From Trachythela sp. YZ-2020 (taxonomy: Eukaryota; Cnidaria; Anthozoa; Malacalcyonacea; Clavulariidae): a stretch of 64,000 nt of DNA. Of the stretch, positions 10,048 to 22,800 are shown in pieces. Positions within the stretch are counted from its first letter, which is position 1; the number at the start of each line of letters is the position of its first letter. The notes under the pieces were generated by a model. It had not been told where the DNA came from. It saw nothing but the letters and a program-made list of their open reading frames with translations, and ran no database searches. The position numbers and the translations under genes are program-made. The DNA is taken from positions 2,666,001 to 2,730,000 of the forward strand of contig JADLSH010000217.1 in the NCBI GenBank assembly GCA_016169945.1. The letters run 5' to 3'.

Positions 10048-10760
10048 AATGTATTTGCTATTCACTTCTTTTTTTCAATGGGAAGCTAAGTAAATGTTGA
10101 TAAACTCAACAAAAGGCCAAAAATATTCGGTAACTCAAGAGTAGATAGGGGTAGGAGCTTAATATTTTTTTTCGCCAAAAAGGGATTCAATTTCAATTCA
10201 GATTTCAAATCATGCCTAAGCAATTACGAGTGAACTTTAACGCTGTATTTAAGAATATATATTGCGTTATTATATTTCTTACATTAGTTTTGGTCCCTTG
10301 CTTGTCATAACAAGTGCTACAATTTTTGGTTGCTACAAAACTTCACATTCAATTAGAATGACATGTAATTGTATCATTAACTTCAAATGCGAATTATATA
10401 AATACGACATTTCTATTTTAATTCTGCAAAAAGGAGCTCAACAATAATAACGAACAAAGGGTTGGCTCCAGTCTTCAACACAGGAAATTTTTTTTAAATC
10501 TATATGGAAATATTAGAGAAATTATATTTTCATACTATTTCCACATTCTATTCATCGTGTTGCCATAGTATGGAATTGATATTTGCATGGAGTTATAAGA
10601 ATAATGTTTTCGATTCGTACTAATTAGTTGTCATTTTTGTACTTTTTCCAACCGGGATCCGTTCTATTTTCACAGTATGGCCGATTTGGACAAAAATTCA
10701 AGTGCATTTCATGTCAACCAACATATAGCTACTCTTTTAGTGGCTGCATGCTATAATCAA
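10048..10760 (-). repeat. Repeat R copy 1, resumed part with the Copia empty site
   Basis: Bases 10048-10170 duplicate 7674-7797, and the sequence then carries on as R. At 10269-10273 it reads GTT-ATTAT-ATTTCTTAC. In the array, a Copia element sits in the equivalent position flanked by ATTAT on both sides, so this copy is the unoccupied version. The rest to 10760 matches 61790-62000. No gene is seen. Confidence 0.75.
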
Positions 10761-10765
10761 TTCAG

Positions 10766-11333
10766 TTAAGCTCCTTAATCGCAATTGTTAAATGTTATAT
10801 ATATAAAATAATGTTAAGGTTAAAAAGAATATTATACCGTATTTCCCAACTCACACTATATTCTTGTTAACCCTACACTTACAGTAATTTCTCAACATTT
10901 ATAAGATTGAGAACGCTCTGACATCCTGTGAAGTTGTACGCTTATGAATGCCGCAAAAATCTTTTGGTTAACATGCGAGGCTAAAATGGATTAAACACCG
11001 AAAGTTTTTTGGTTTACAGTGAATTATATGTCACGGCATTGCTAATTATGCCATATATTTGGCATCTGATATCCTTAGTTTATACATCAAACAAAAGTGT
11101 CTTTCTCCATTATTCCATCTGGTCTCGTGTTACCCTAAAAAATATAGAAAGAAGGGCAAAGTTTTAAGTAAATAATAGATGTAAATTGATGTAACAATTA
11201 ATATCCAGAATAACGTGGCATAAAAACCATCAAAAGAGTGAATTACCACTAACCCCAAGTATGATTATTGTACGTGTATTATTTAAGTCATATTAAGAAG
11301 ATATTCATATATATCAATATGATGTAATATGTA
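10766..11333. repeat. 565-bp direct repeat, right copy (empty site)
   Basis: It matches 1-517 joined to 1496-1535. Near 11290 it reads GTCATATTAAGAAGATATT without the 978-bp insert, preserving the pre-insertion state. No gene is visible in it. Confidence 0.85.
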
Positions 11334-11447
11334 AGTAGCCGGATATGATGTAATTAGATGAACTTTAACAGCAAAATCTAAATTGGCAAACTAAAGGCAA
11401 ATTAATTTGAAATGCATCTACTTAAATCATATTCAGCGACTTCTACA

Positions 11448-12034
11448 CAGAGCCGTCACGAAGAGACTAGGGGTCCGGCCGGGGGCATGCTCCCACGAGA
11501 AACGTTTTGAAATTTGAAGCCAAGAAATACCATTTCCTGAATTATGAGCTGCCGTTTTACTATCAAACATTTTCTTCTAAACATGTCTATTTTAGAGAAA
11601 AAGGAACACGAAAAAGACGCAGAAATAACAAAATTGTTTTATCAATTCTTATAACTCGGAGTTTTAGAAAAAATTCACTTTGGTTCATGTTGTAACAGCA
11701 GCACAACAGTAGTTGAGATTGTAAATAATTTGAATGTTTAATCATACAGTATTTATAAAAATGCCGCATTTTACATTTTCGCCAAGTAGACTTCGTTTGC
11801 CTACGGACAGATAACGCAGCTTCCATATCGCATCTTTAGTTGACGAGAATCTCTTTACTTACTGACAAAATGCATATTTTGACCACATTTTTGACGACAT
11901 TTACAATAAAGAATTTCCCCCTTTGACGTATCGTTCATTTATAGTGATATTTTAATTTCCCAACAAATCCTTCATTTGCCGACAACATTTCTCTGGGGGT
12001 GTCACACCCCCACACCCCATTTGCGACGGCTCTG
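11448..12034. mobile_element. 587-bp hAT-type MITE
   Basis: The ends are CAGAGCCGTC and its complement GACGGCTCTG. A perfect 8-bp duplication CTTCTACA flanks it (11440-11447 and 12035-12042). The sub-ends are G-rich on the left and C-rich on the right. Internal short ORFs look random. Confidence 0.9.
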
Positions 12035-12136
12035 CTTCTACAGTGAAAAAGTCGATAAAGATTACGTTTTTCACACCAGATGTATATTATTTATCTTGTT
12101 ATTCCCAACCAAACGAGGATAAGAGTTCATTGGACC

Positions 12137-12880
12137 CAGTGGCCTATACTAAATGGACTGAGCGCTCAATCTATTTTGACTGGGGCGCAGTATCTGCGAA
12201 GGTTCTGACGTCATATTTCCTGACATGGAAACGCGTTGATAAAAAGCTGGTGTTATATTGTTATAATTGTATTATTTTTATATTATTCAGACCCAGAAAT
12301 GGTTAATCTTGTGTTTTGAAGTTGGAAATTCCTGCGAAATCGTTATAGAATGTTAGTGAGTCTATATACTAAATGCCAAAATGAAATTACTAAGTAAAAT
12401 GTCAGGAAAGATTGTCGGAAAGTTATGAAAAGCAGAATAATACATTCGAATTCATTCATTCAAAACACGACAAATGTTATGAGAAAATATAACATAAATA
12501 CCAGCATGCACAATCATCGATGGCCTGAACTCTGGTTGAGGTCGGGTATAAAAACATACAAACGCTATAATTTTATTTAAAATTAAGAGGTTTGTTTTCG
12601 AACTTGCAAAAGGAAAATATTATATACTCCTATCTTTGAGGAATATATTTTGTTCTCAACTGGAAAAAAACAAAGTTTGCAAAAAAACAAAACAGATTTG
12701 GCAAAAACGTTTAAAAATTTCATATCTTTTCAAAAACACAATTCCCCACGAACACATACAACATTAGGACAATTTTGGTATGCGGTAATTTTAAACTACG
12801 CGAGGTCTTATATGACGTCAGCATCGGAGCGGACACTTTTTGACCTCGAGCACTCAGTCTAGGTATGGTATAGGTCAGTG
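12137..12880. mobile_element. Probable 744-bp hAT-type element
   Basis: It begins CAGTGGCCTATACTAAATGG and ends with the complement of CACTGACCTATACCATACCT. Further in, both ends carry a GACTGAG-GCTC block and a TGACGTCATAT block, again inverted. The flanks ATTGGACC (12129-12136) and GTTTGACC (12881-12888) match at six of eight bases, an eroded 8-bp duplication. It lies downstream of the visible mucin exons. Confidence 0.6.
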
Positions 12881-12888
12881 GTTTGACC

Positions 12889-13209
12889 CCAACTTTGACA
12901 ATAGAAGTTTCTGCCGAGACGGCGGCCAAAATCAAATGCCAAGGAGGAGGAATTTTTGTCAAAATGTCAAAACTTTGAAATAATGGTGGCGAAACATATA
13001 CGAAATCTAATTTATACCTCTAATATTGGAATTTTGTGACGTCAAGTGCAACTAACCTATGTACTGCATTTCCTCATTATGAAGTCCGTTATCAGAGAGG
13101 GGGTTTAATCTATTTCTTCTTGTTAAAACGGAACACTTTCGAAGTGCGCGGGCTTAATGGTGAAGTTACAGTTATATGACATATAAATAGAACATGCGCT
13201 TCGGCTTAC
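12889..13209 (-). other. Downstream of the mucin tail exon; last exon not resolved
   Basis: The strand must hold the remaining exon or exons of the mucin gene if the donor at 13209 is used. A T/C-rich tract ending CTCGGCAG lies at about 12913 and could be an acceptor, but the exon would end within a dozen codons, overlapping the hAT element. I cannot choose a terminal exon. Confidence 0.3.
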
Positions 13210-13359
13210 CGCAAAATCATTTGTTGACACTGACTTCGAATACACTTCAGCATCATCATAGGAGTAGAGATTATAATCCAACGCAAAATTGTTTCCTCCA
13301 TTTTCCAAATTATAACAGTTATCTACAAACAACTTTGACTTGTGTCTCGTTAAGATGAT
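13210..13359 (-). CDS. Mucin cytoplasmic-tail exon
   Basis: On the minus strand, TTTTCGTTGCAG at 13360 precedes a 150-base open exon that ends at a GTAAGC donor (13209). It starts in phase 0 with IILTRHKSK and ends with STNDFA, exactly 50 codons, and matches the phase of the donor at 13821 upstream. The basic start right after the membrane helix of the previous exon is a normal stop-transfer arrangement. The rest is hydrophilic and has several tyrosines (NLYSYDDAEVY), which could be phosphorylation or sorting motifs. The next exon is not clear. Confidence 0.7.
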
Positions 13360-13821
13360 CTGCAACGAAAATCATATTAATGAACAGTGCAATCTTAGTA
13401 CCATATCAATATCCCATTCTTAGAAATGTTTAATTTGGTAGTTGACGTGCTGACGCAAGAAAGCATGTAATTTTGAGTACCTAACAAGGCATCGCTCCAC
13501 GAAGCGGTGTCGAACGCAACAATGAGCATTCGTATGGCACGACAAACGCCGATTCTTCAGTAAATATATAAGTTAAGAGTTTCTTTTCCGTTATTCTTTA
13601 CGAGATGGATAGCGGGAGGGGGAGGCGCCGGGGGGGAGCAAAAGATACTACTCGACCAAACTTTAACATTATAACGGGGCTGACAAGATGCCAAGTAATA
13701 GTAGTTTCCTCCATAAGAGGAATGGGATTGAGAAAAATGTTCTCAACCAGGATTAAGAATTTGACAATTGCTTCCTGAATACTGCGATATCGAGGTAAAA
13801 ATTGACGCAAAGTATACTTAC

Positions 13822-16800
13822 AATGAATGAAACAACAAACAGAATGACGAAAACAACGACGAAACAAACAATCAAAATAATCATCCACGTTTCCAATCCA
13901 TCATCATCATCATCCGCGCCTCTTTCTGTAACTGTTAAACTTTGTATAGTAAAAGGTGCGCTCCCACTATCCTTTGCCCGAATAATTGGTTCTTTAATTT
14001 GTTGAACTGTTGCGCTAGCTTTAGTTGAATTGAATATTATATCAATATCCGCAACGATGCTTCCAGCTGAAAATGAATTAAGGACAATTCTGATAAATCC
14101 TGGTAAACCCTCGTAAAATGGAGTCAAGAAATCGATAAATACTTTTGTCAAATTTTTATAAGCTTGGCTATTACTGTTTTCCAGGTCGTTGTTAAAATTA
14201 CCCTCAATTGTTATCGCAACAGCATAACGAATTATTCCTGCAGTCAGAATTGGCAGAGTTGTAGGAGAACCGGTGGTAGAAGTTGTTGGCTCAGACCTAG
14301 ACGTGGTAAGGGATTGAGACGAACTTGAAGCGCTTGTAGGGGATTCGTATATCGCAACTGATGGACTCGCCGCGATAGAAAAACTCGAAATGTATCCCAT
14401 TGTAGACTCCACCATAGAAATTAACGTTGAAAGCTGTACGTTTGATGAACTCATTTGATCATCAGTACTGGAACTGAATACCGATTGTGATGGACTGGGT
14501 TGAACATGGACAGCTGAACTGAATATTGATGGTGATGCACTGAGTTGAGCATCAATACTGGAATTAAATACTGATGGTAATGGACTGTGTTGAATATTGA
14601 CAGTGGAACGGAATATTGATGGTGATGGAGTAATTTCTGTATCAATACTGAAATTAAATACAGATCGTGATGGACTGGGTTGAATATTGATAGTGGAACT
14701 GAATATTGATGGTAATGGACTGGCTTGAGCATCAAGACTGGAAATGAATACAGATGAAGATAGATTCTGTTGAATATTGACAGTGGAATTTATCATTGCC
14801 GTCATTGACAGAGATGGACTACGCTCAACATCGACGTTGGAAAGTGAAAATGCTGATGAGGAGATAAGTGACTGTGGTGAGCTACCAGGTATACTTTTGG
14901 CTTCAGATGTACTTGGAGCCACATATTCGCTCGAACTCGATGTAGGTGTAGATTCTATTAGTTTCACATTCACAGCTATAATTTGGAGAGTATTATTTAC
15001 CGTAACGTCAGCATTTTCTAGCGTATTTGTTATGTTCTCTGTAGTTAAGGTTGAGTTGCTTTCAAAAATCAGTCTTGTTTCTGCCACAATACTTCCGATT
15101 GAGAAAGAAATAACTTCGGCTCTAATGAATCCAGCAATTTTCGAGTAGACTTCATTCAATAAACTAACCAGTTGGTTAGCCAATTCTATAAACACTTCAC
15201 TTGTTTGGTTTTTAAGATCTTCGGAAAATTCTTGTTCAATTGTTATAATTGCCTCATACCCAATATCTTCAACAACTGATTTAATGAGAATTGAGGTCGA
15301 CGTTGACGCGACCAAGGATTGAGACGGAGATGGTGATACGTGCACAGATATAGGAGCTGCTAGAATTGCCGTTGATGGTGGCATCGATGTTGATGGTGGA
15401 TTGGTTGTTAATGGTGGGATTGCCCTTGACGTTGGAATTGACGTCGACGTTGATTGTAGTATTGTCCTTAACTTTGGCATTGACGTTAACATTGTCGTTG
15501 ATGGTAGCATTGACATTGATGGTGGCATTCTGGTTGATAGTAGCATTGTCGTTGTTGGTGGCATTGCGGTTGATAGTGGCATTGTCGTTGCTGGTGGACT
15601 TGTTGTTGATGGTGGCATAGTCCTTGACGTTGGCATTGACGCCGACCTTGATTGCAGCATTGATGTTGATTGTAGCATATTCGTTGATGGTGGCATTGTG
15701 GTTGATGGTGGCATTGTTGTTGATTGTGGCATTGATGTTAATGGTGGATTTGTCGTTGATGGTGGCATTGATGTTGATGGTAGATTTGTTCTTGATGGTG
15801 GAAATATCCTTGACGTTGGCATTGACGTTAACGTTGATGGTAGCATTGTCGTTGATGGTGGCCTTATGGTTGATATTGGCATCGTCGTTGATGGTGGCGT
15901 TGATGTTAATGGTGGATATGTTGTTGATGGCGGCATAGTCCTTGACGTTGGCACTGACGTTGACCTTGATTGTAGCATTGATGCTGGTAGTAGCATTGTC
16001 GTTGACGGTGGCATTGTCGTTGATGGCGGCATTGTCGTTGATGGTGCCATTGATGTTGATAGTAGATTTGTTCTTGATGGTGGCATTATCCTTGACGTTA
16101 GCATTGACGTTAACTTTGATGGTAGCATTGTCTTTGATAGTAGCATCGTGGTTGACAGTGGCATTGTCGAAGATGGTGGCATTGATGTTGATGGTGGATT
16201 TGTTGCTGATAGTGGCATAGTCCTTGACGTTCGCATTGAGGTTGACCTTGATTGTAGCATTGTCCTTGGTGGTGGCATTGTGGTTGATTGTGGATTTGTC
16301 GTTGATGGTGGCATTCTTGCTGATGGTTGCATTGATGTTGATGTTGGATTTGTTGTTGATGGTGGCATAGTCCTTGACGTTGACATTGACGTTGACCTTG
16401 ATTGCTGCATTGATGTTGGTTGTAGAATTGTCGTTGATGGTGGCACTGTGGTTGATGGTGGCATTGTCGTTGATGGTGGCATTGATGTTGATAGTGGATT
16501 TGTTCTTGATGGTGCCATTATCCTTGACGTTGGCATTGACGTTAACGCTGATGGTAGCATTGTCTTTGAAAGCAGAATTGCGGTTGATAGTGGCATTTTA
16601 ATTGATGTTGCCGGTGGATTTGTTGTTGATGCTGCCATAGTCATTGACGTTGACATTGATGTTGACCTTGATCGCAGCATTGACGTTGATTGTAGCATAT
16701 TCGTTGATGGTGGCATATTCGTTGATGGTGGCATTGTCGTTGTTGGTGGCATTGCGCTTGATAGTGGCATTGTCGTTGATGGTGGACTTGTTGTTGATGG

Positions 16801-19800
16801 TGGCATAGTCCTTGACGTTGGCATTGACGCTGACCTTGATTGCAGCATTGATGTTGATTGTAGCGTATTCGTTGATGGTGGCATTGTGGTTGATGGTGGC
16901 ATTGTCGTTGATTGTGGCATTGATGTTAATGGTGGATTTGTCGTTGATGGTGGCATTGATGTTGATGGTAGATTTGTTCTTGATGGTGGAAATATCCTTG
17001 ACTCTGGCATTGACGTTAACGTTGATGGTAGCATTGTCGTTGATGGTGGCATTATGGTTGATATTGGCATCGTCGTTGATGGTGGCATTGATGTTAATGG
17101 TGGATCTGTTGTTGATGGCGGCATAGTCCTTGACGTTGGCACTGACGTTGACCTTGATTGTAGCATTGATGTTGGTAGTAGCATTGTTGTTGACGGTGGC
17201 ATTGTGGTTGATGGCGGCATTGTCGTTGATGGTGCCATTGATGTTGATAGTAGATTTGTTCTTGATGGTGGCATTATCCTGGACGTTAGCATTGACGTTA
17301 ACTTTGATGATAGCATTGTCTTTGATAGTAGCATAGTGGTTGACAGTGGCATTATCGAAGATGGTGGCATTGATGTTGATGGTGGATTTGTTGCTAATAG
17401 TGGCATAGTCCTTGACGTTCGCATTGAGGTTGACCTTGATTGTAGCATTGTCCTTGATGGTGGCATTGTGGTTGATTGTGGATTTGTCGTTGATGGTGGC
17501 ATTCTTGCTGATGGTTGCATTGATGCTGATGTTGGATTTGTTGTTGATGGTGGCATAGTCCTTGACGTTGACATTGACGTTGACCTTGATCGCTGCATTG
17601 ATGTTGGGTGTAGAATTGTCGTTGATGGTGGCACTGTGGTTGATGGTGGCATTGTCGAAGATGGTGGCATTGATGTTGATGGTGGTTTTGTTGCTGATAG
17701 TGGCATAGTCCTTGACGTTCGCATTGAGGTTGACCTTGATTGTAGCATTTTCCTTGATGGTGGCATTGTGGTTGATTGTGGATTTGTCGTTGATGGTGGC
17801 ATTCTTGCTGATGGTTGCATTGATGTTGATGTTGGATTTGTTGTTGATGGTGGCATAGTCCTTGACGTTGACATTGACGTTGACCTTGATTGCTGCATTG
17901 ATGTTGGTTGTAGAATTGTCGTTGATGGTGGCACTGTGGTTGATGGTGGCATTGTCGTTGATAGTGGCATTGATGTTGATAGTGGATTTGTTCTTGATGG
18001 TGCCATTATCCTTGACGTTGGCATTGACGTTAACGCTGATGGTAGCATTGTCTTTGAAAGCAGAATTGCGGTTGATAGTGGCATTTTAATTGATGTTGCC
18101 GGTGGATTTGTTGTTGATGCTGCCATAGTCATTGACGTTGATATTGATGTTGACCTTGATCGCAGCATTGACGTTGATTGTAGCATATTCGTTGATGGTG
18201 GCATATTCGTTGATGGTGGCATTGTCGTTGATGGTTGCATTGACATTGATGGTGGCATTCTGGTTGATAGTAGCATTGTCGTTGTTGGTGGCATTGCGCT
18301 TGATAGTGGCATTGTCGTTGATGGTGGACTTGTTGTTGATGGTGGCATAGTCCTTGACGTTGGCATTGACGCTGACCTTGATTGCAGCATTGATGTTGAT
18401 TGTAGCGTATTCGTTGATGGTGGCATTGTGGTTGATGGTGGCATTGTCGTTGATTGTCGTATTGATGTTAATGGTGGATTTGTCGTTGATGGTGGCATTG
18501 ATGTTGATGGTAGATTTGTTCTTGATGGTGGAAATATCCTTGACTCTGGCATTGACGTTAACGTTGATGGTAGTATTGTCGTTGATGGTGGCATTATGGT
18601 TGATATTGGCATCGTCGTTGATGGTGGCATTGATGTTAATGGTGGATCTGTTGTTGATGGCAGCATAGTCCTTGACGTTGGCACTGACGTTGACCTTGAT
18701 TGTAGCATTGATGTTGGTAGTAGCATTGTTGTTGACGGTGGCATTGTGGTTGATGGCGGCATTGTCGTTGATGGTGCCATTGATGTTGATAGTAGATTTG
18801 TTCTTGATGGTGGCATTATCCTGGACGTTAGCATTGACGTTAACTTTGATGATAGCATTGTCTTTGATAGTAGCATAGTGGTTGACAGTGGCATTATCGA
18901 AGATGGTGGCATTGATGTTGATGGTGGATTTGTTGCTAATAGTGGCATAGTCCTTGACGTTCGCATTGAGGTTGACCTTGATTGTAGCATTGTCCTTGAT
19001 GGTGGCATTGTGGTTGATTGTGGATTTGTCGTTGATGGTGGCATTCTTGCTGATGGTTGCATTGATGCTGATGTTGGATTTGTTGTTGATGGTGGCATAG
19101 TCCTTGACGTTGACATTGACGTTGACCTTGATCGCTGCATTGATGTTGGGTGTAGAATTGTCGTTGATGGTGGCACTGTGGTTGATGGTGGCATTGTCGT
19201 TGATGGTGGCATTGATGTTGATAGTGGATTTGTTCTTGATGGTGCCATTGTCCTTGACGTTGGCATTGACATTAACGCTGATGCTAGCATTGTCTTTGAA
19301 AGCAGAATTGCGGTTGATAGTGGCATTTTCATTGATGTTGCCGGTGGATTTGTTGTTGATGCTGCCATAGTCATTGACGTTGACATTGATGTTGACCTTG
19401 ATCGCAGCATTGACGTTGATTGTAGCATATTCGTTGATGGTGGCATATTCGTTGATGGTGGCATTGTCGTTGATGGTTGCATTGACATTGATGGTGGCAT
19501 TCTGGTTGATAGTAGCATTGTCGTTGTTGGTGGCATTGCGCTTGATAGTGGCATTGTCGTTGATGGTGGACTTGTTGTTGATAGTGGCATAGTCTTTGAC
19601 GTTGGCATTGACGCTGACCTTGATTGCAGCATTGATGTTGATTGTAGCGTATTCGTTGATGGTGGCATTGTCGTTGATTGTGGCATTGATGTTAATGATG
19701 GATTTGTAGTTGATGGTGGCATTGATGTTGATGGAAGATTTGTTCTTGATGGTGGAAATATCCTTGACGTTGGCATTGACGTTAACGTTGATGGTAGCAT

Positions 19801-22800
19801 TGTCGTTGATGGGGGCATTATGGTTGATATTGGCATCGTCGTTGATGGTGGCATTGATGTTAATGGTGGATCTGTTGTTGATGGCGGCATAGTCCTTGAC
19901 GTTGGCACTGACGTTGACCTTGATTGTAGCATTGATGTTGGTAGTAGCATTGTCGTTAACGGTGGCATTGTGGTTGATGGCGGCTTTGTCGTTGATGGTG
20001 CCATTGATGTTGATAGTAGATTTGTTCTTGATGGTGGCATTATGCTTGCAGTTGGCATTGGCGTTAACATTGATGGTAGCATCGTCTTTGATAGCAGAAT
20101 TGCGGTTGATAGTGGTATTGTCATTGATGTTGATGGTGGATTTGTTGTTGATGCTGGCGTAGTCCTTGACGTTGTCATTGATGTTGACCTTGATTGCAGC
20201 ATTGACGTTGATTGTAGCATATTCGTTGATGGTGGCATTGTGGTTGATGGTGGCATTGTCGCTGATGGTGGCATTGATGTTGATGGTGGATTTGTTGTTG
20301 ATGGTGGCAATATCATTGACTCTGACATTGACGTTAACGTTGATGATAGCATTGGCTTTGATAGTAGCATTGCGGTTGATCGTGGAATTGTCGATGATAG
20401 TGGCATTGATATTGAGAGTGAATTTGTTGCTGATGCTGGCATTGTCCTGACGTTGGCATTGACGTTAACGTTGATGGTAGGATTGTCGTTGATGCTAGCA
20501 TTGTTCTTGATAGTGGCATTGTGGATGATGGTGGCATTGTCGTTGACGTTGACGTTGACATTGACGTTGACCTTGAATGCTGCATTGATGTTGGTTGTAG
20601 AATTGTCGTTGATGGTGGTACTGTGGTTGATGGTGGCATTGTCGTTGATGGTGGCATTGATGTTGATAGTGGATTTGTTCTTGATGGTGCCATTATCCTT
20701 GACGTTGGCATTGACGTTAACGCTGATGGTAGCATTGTCTTTGATAGCAGAATTGCCGTTGATAGTGGGGTTTTCATTGATGTTGCCGGTGGATTTGTTG
20801 TTGATGCTGGCATAGTCCTGACGTTGACATTGATGTTGACCTTGATCGCAGCATTGACGTTGATTGTAGCATATTCGTTGATGCTGGCATTGTGGTTGAT
20901 GGTGGCATTGTCGCTGATGGTGGCATTGATGTTGATGGTAGATTTGTTGTTGTTGGTGGCAATATCCTTGACTCTGACATTGACTCTGACATTGACGTTA
21001 ACGTTGATGATGGTGGCATTGTCGTTGTCGTTGACGTTGACATTGACGTTGACCTTGACTGCTGCATTGATGTTGGTTGTAGAATTGTCGTTGATGGTGG
21101 CACTGTGGTTGATGGTGGCATTGTCGTTGATGGTGGCATTGATGTTGATAGTGGATTTGTTCTTGATGGTGCCATTATCCTTGACGTTGGCATTGACGTT
21201 AACGCTGATGGTAGCATTGTCTTTGATAGCAGAATTGCCGTTGATAGTGGGGTTTTCATTGATGTTGCCGGTGGATTTGTTGTTGATGCTGGCATAGTCC
21301 TTGACGTTGACATTGATGTTGACCTTGATCGCAGCATTGACGTTGATTGTAGCATATTCGTTGATGCTGGCATTGTGGTTGATGGTGGCATTGTCGCTGA
21401 TGGTGGCATTGATGTTGATGGTAGATTTGTTGTTGTTGGTGGCAATATCCTTGACTCTGACATTGACTCTGACATTGACGTTAACGTTGATGATGGTGGC
21501 ATTGTCGTTGTCGTTGACGTTGACATTGACGTTGACCTTGACTGCTGCATTGATGTTGGTTGTAGAATTGTCGTTGATGGTGGCACTGTGGTTGATGGTG
21601 GCATTGTCGTTGATGGTGGCATTGATGTTGATAGTGGATTTGTTCTTGATGGTGCCATTATCCTTGACGTTGGCATTGACGTTAACGCTGATGGTAGCAT
21701 TGTCTTTGATAGCAGAATTGCCGTTGATAGTGGCGTTTTCATTGATGTTGCCCGTGGATTTGTTGTTGATGCTGGCATAGTCCTTGACGTTGACATTGAT
21801 GTTGACCTTGATCGCAGCATATTCGTTGATGGTGGCATTGTCGTTGATGGTTGAATTGATGTTGATTGTAGATTTGATGTTGATGGTGGCAATATCCTTG
21901 ACTCTGGCATTGACGTTAACGTTGATGGTAGGATTGTCGTTGATGCTAGCATTGCTGTTAATAGTGGAATTGTTGTTGATGGCGGCATTGATGTTGTTGG
22001 ATTTGTTGTTGATGGTGGCATAGTCTTTGACGTTGGCAATGACGTTGACCTCGATTGTAACATTGATGTTGGGTGTAGAATTGTCGTTGATGGTGGCACT
22101 GTGGTTGATGGTGGCATTGTCGTTGATGGTGGCATTGATGTTGATAGTGGATTTGTTCTTGATGGTGCCATTGTCCTTGACGTTGGCATTGACATTAACG
22201 CTGATGGTAGCATTGTCTTTGAAAGCAGAATTGCGGTTGATAGTGGCATTTTCATTGATGTTGCCGGTGGATTTGTTGTTGATGCTGCCATAGTCATTGA
22301 CGTTGACATTGATGTTGACCTTGATCGCAGCATTGACGTTGATTGTAGCATATTCGTTGATGGTGGCATATTCGTTGATGGTGGCATTGTCGTTGATGGT
22401 TGCATTGACATTGATGGTGGCATTCTGGTTGATAGTAGCATTGTCGTTGTTGGTGGCATTGCGCTTGATAGTGGCATTGTCGTTGATGGTGGACTTGTTG
22501 TTGATAGTGGCATAGTCTTTGACGTTGGCATTGACGCTGACCTTGATTGCAGCATTGATGTTGATTGTAGCGTATTCGTTGATGGTGGCATTGTCGTTGA
22601 TTGTGGCATTGATGTTAATGATGGATTTGTAGTTGATGGTGGCATTGATGTTGATGGAAGATTTGTTCTTGATGGTGGAAATATCCTTGACGTTGGCATT
22701 GACGTTAACGTTGATGGTAGCAGTGTCGTTGATGGTGGCATTATGGTTGATATTGGCATCGTCGTTGATGGTGGCATTGATGTTAATGGTGGATCTGTTG

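Noticed and set aside
1..11333. The two 565-bp repeats as LTRs of one element
   Set aside because: No TG...CA ends, primer site or polypurine tract was seen, and the BEL pol relic between them lies just after the left copy, not before the right one.
15401..20815. Plus-strand 1,804-codon Asp/Gly-rich frame as a calcium-binding repeat protein
   Set aside because: It is the antisense of the mucin minisatellite. Domains, membrane helix and splice sites are all on the minus strand.
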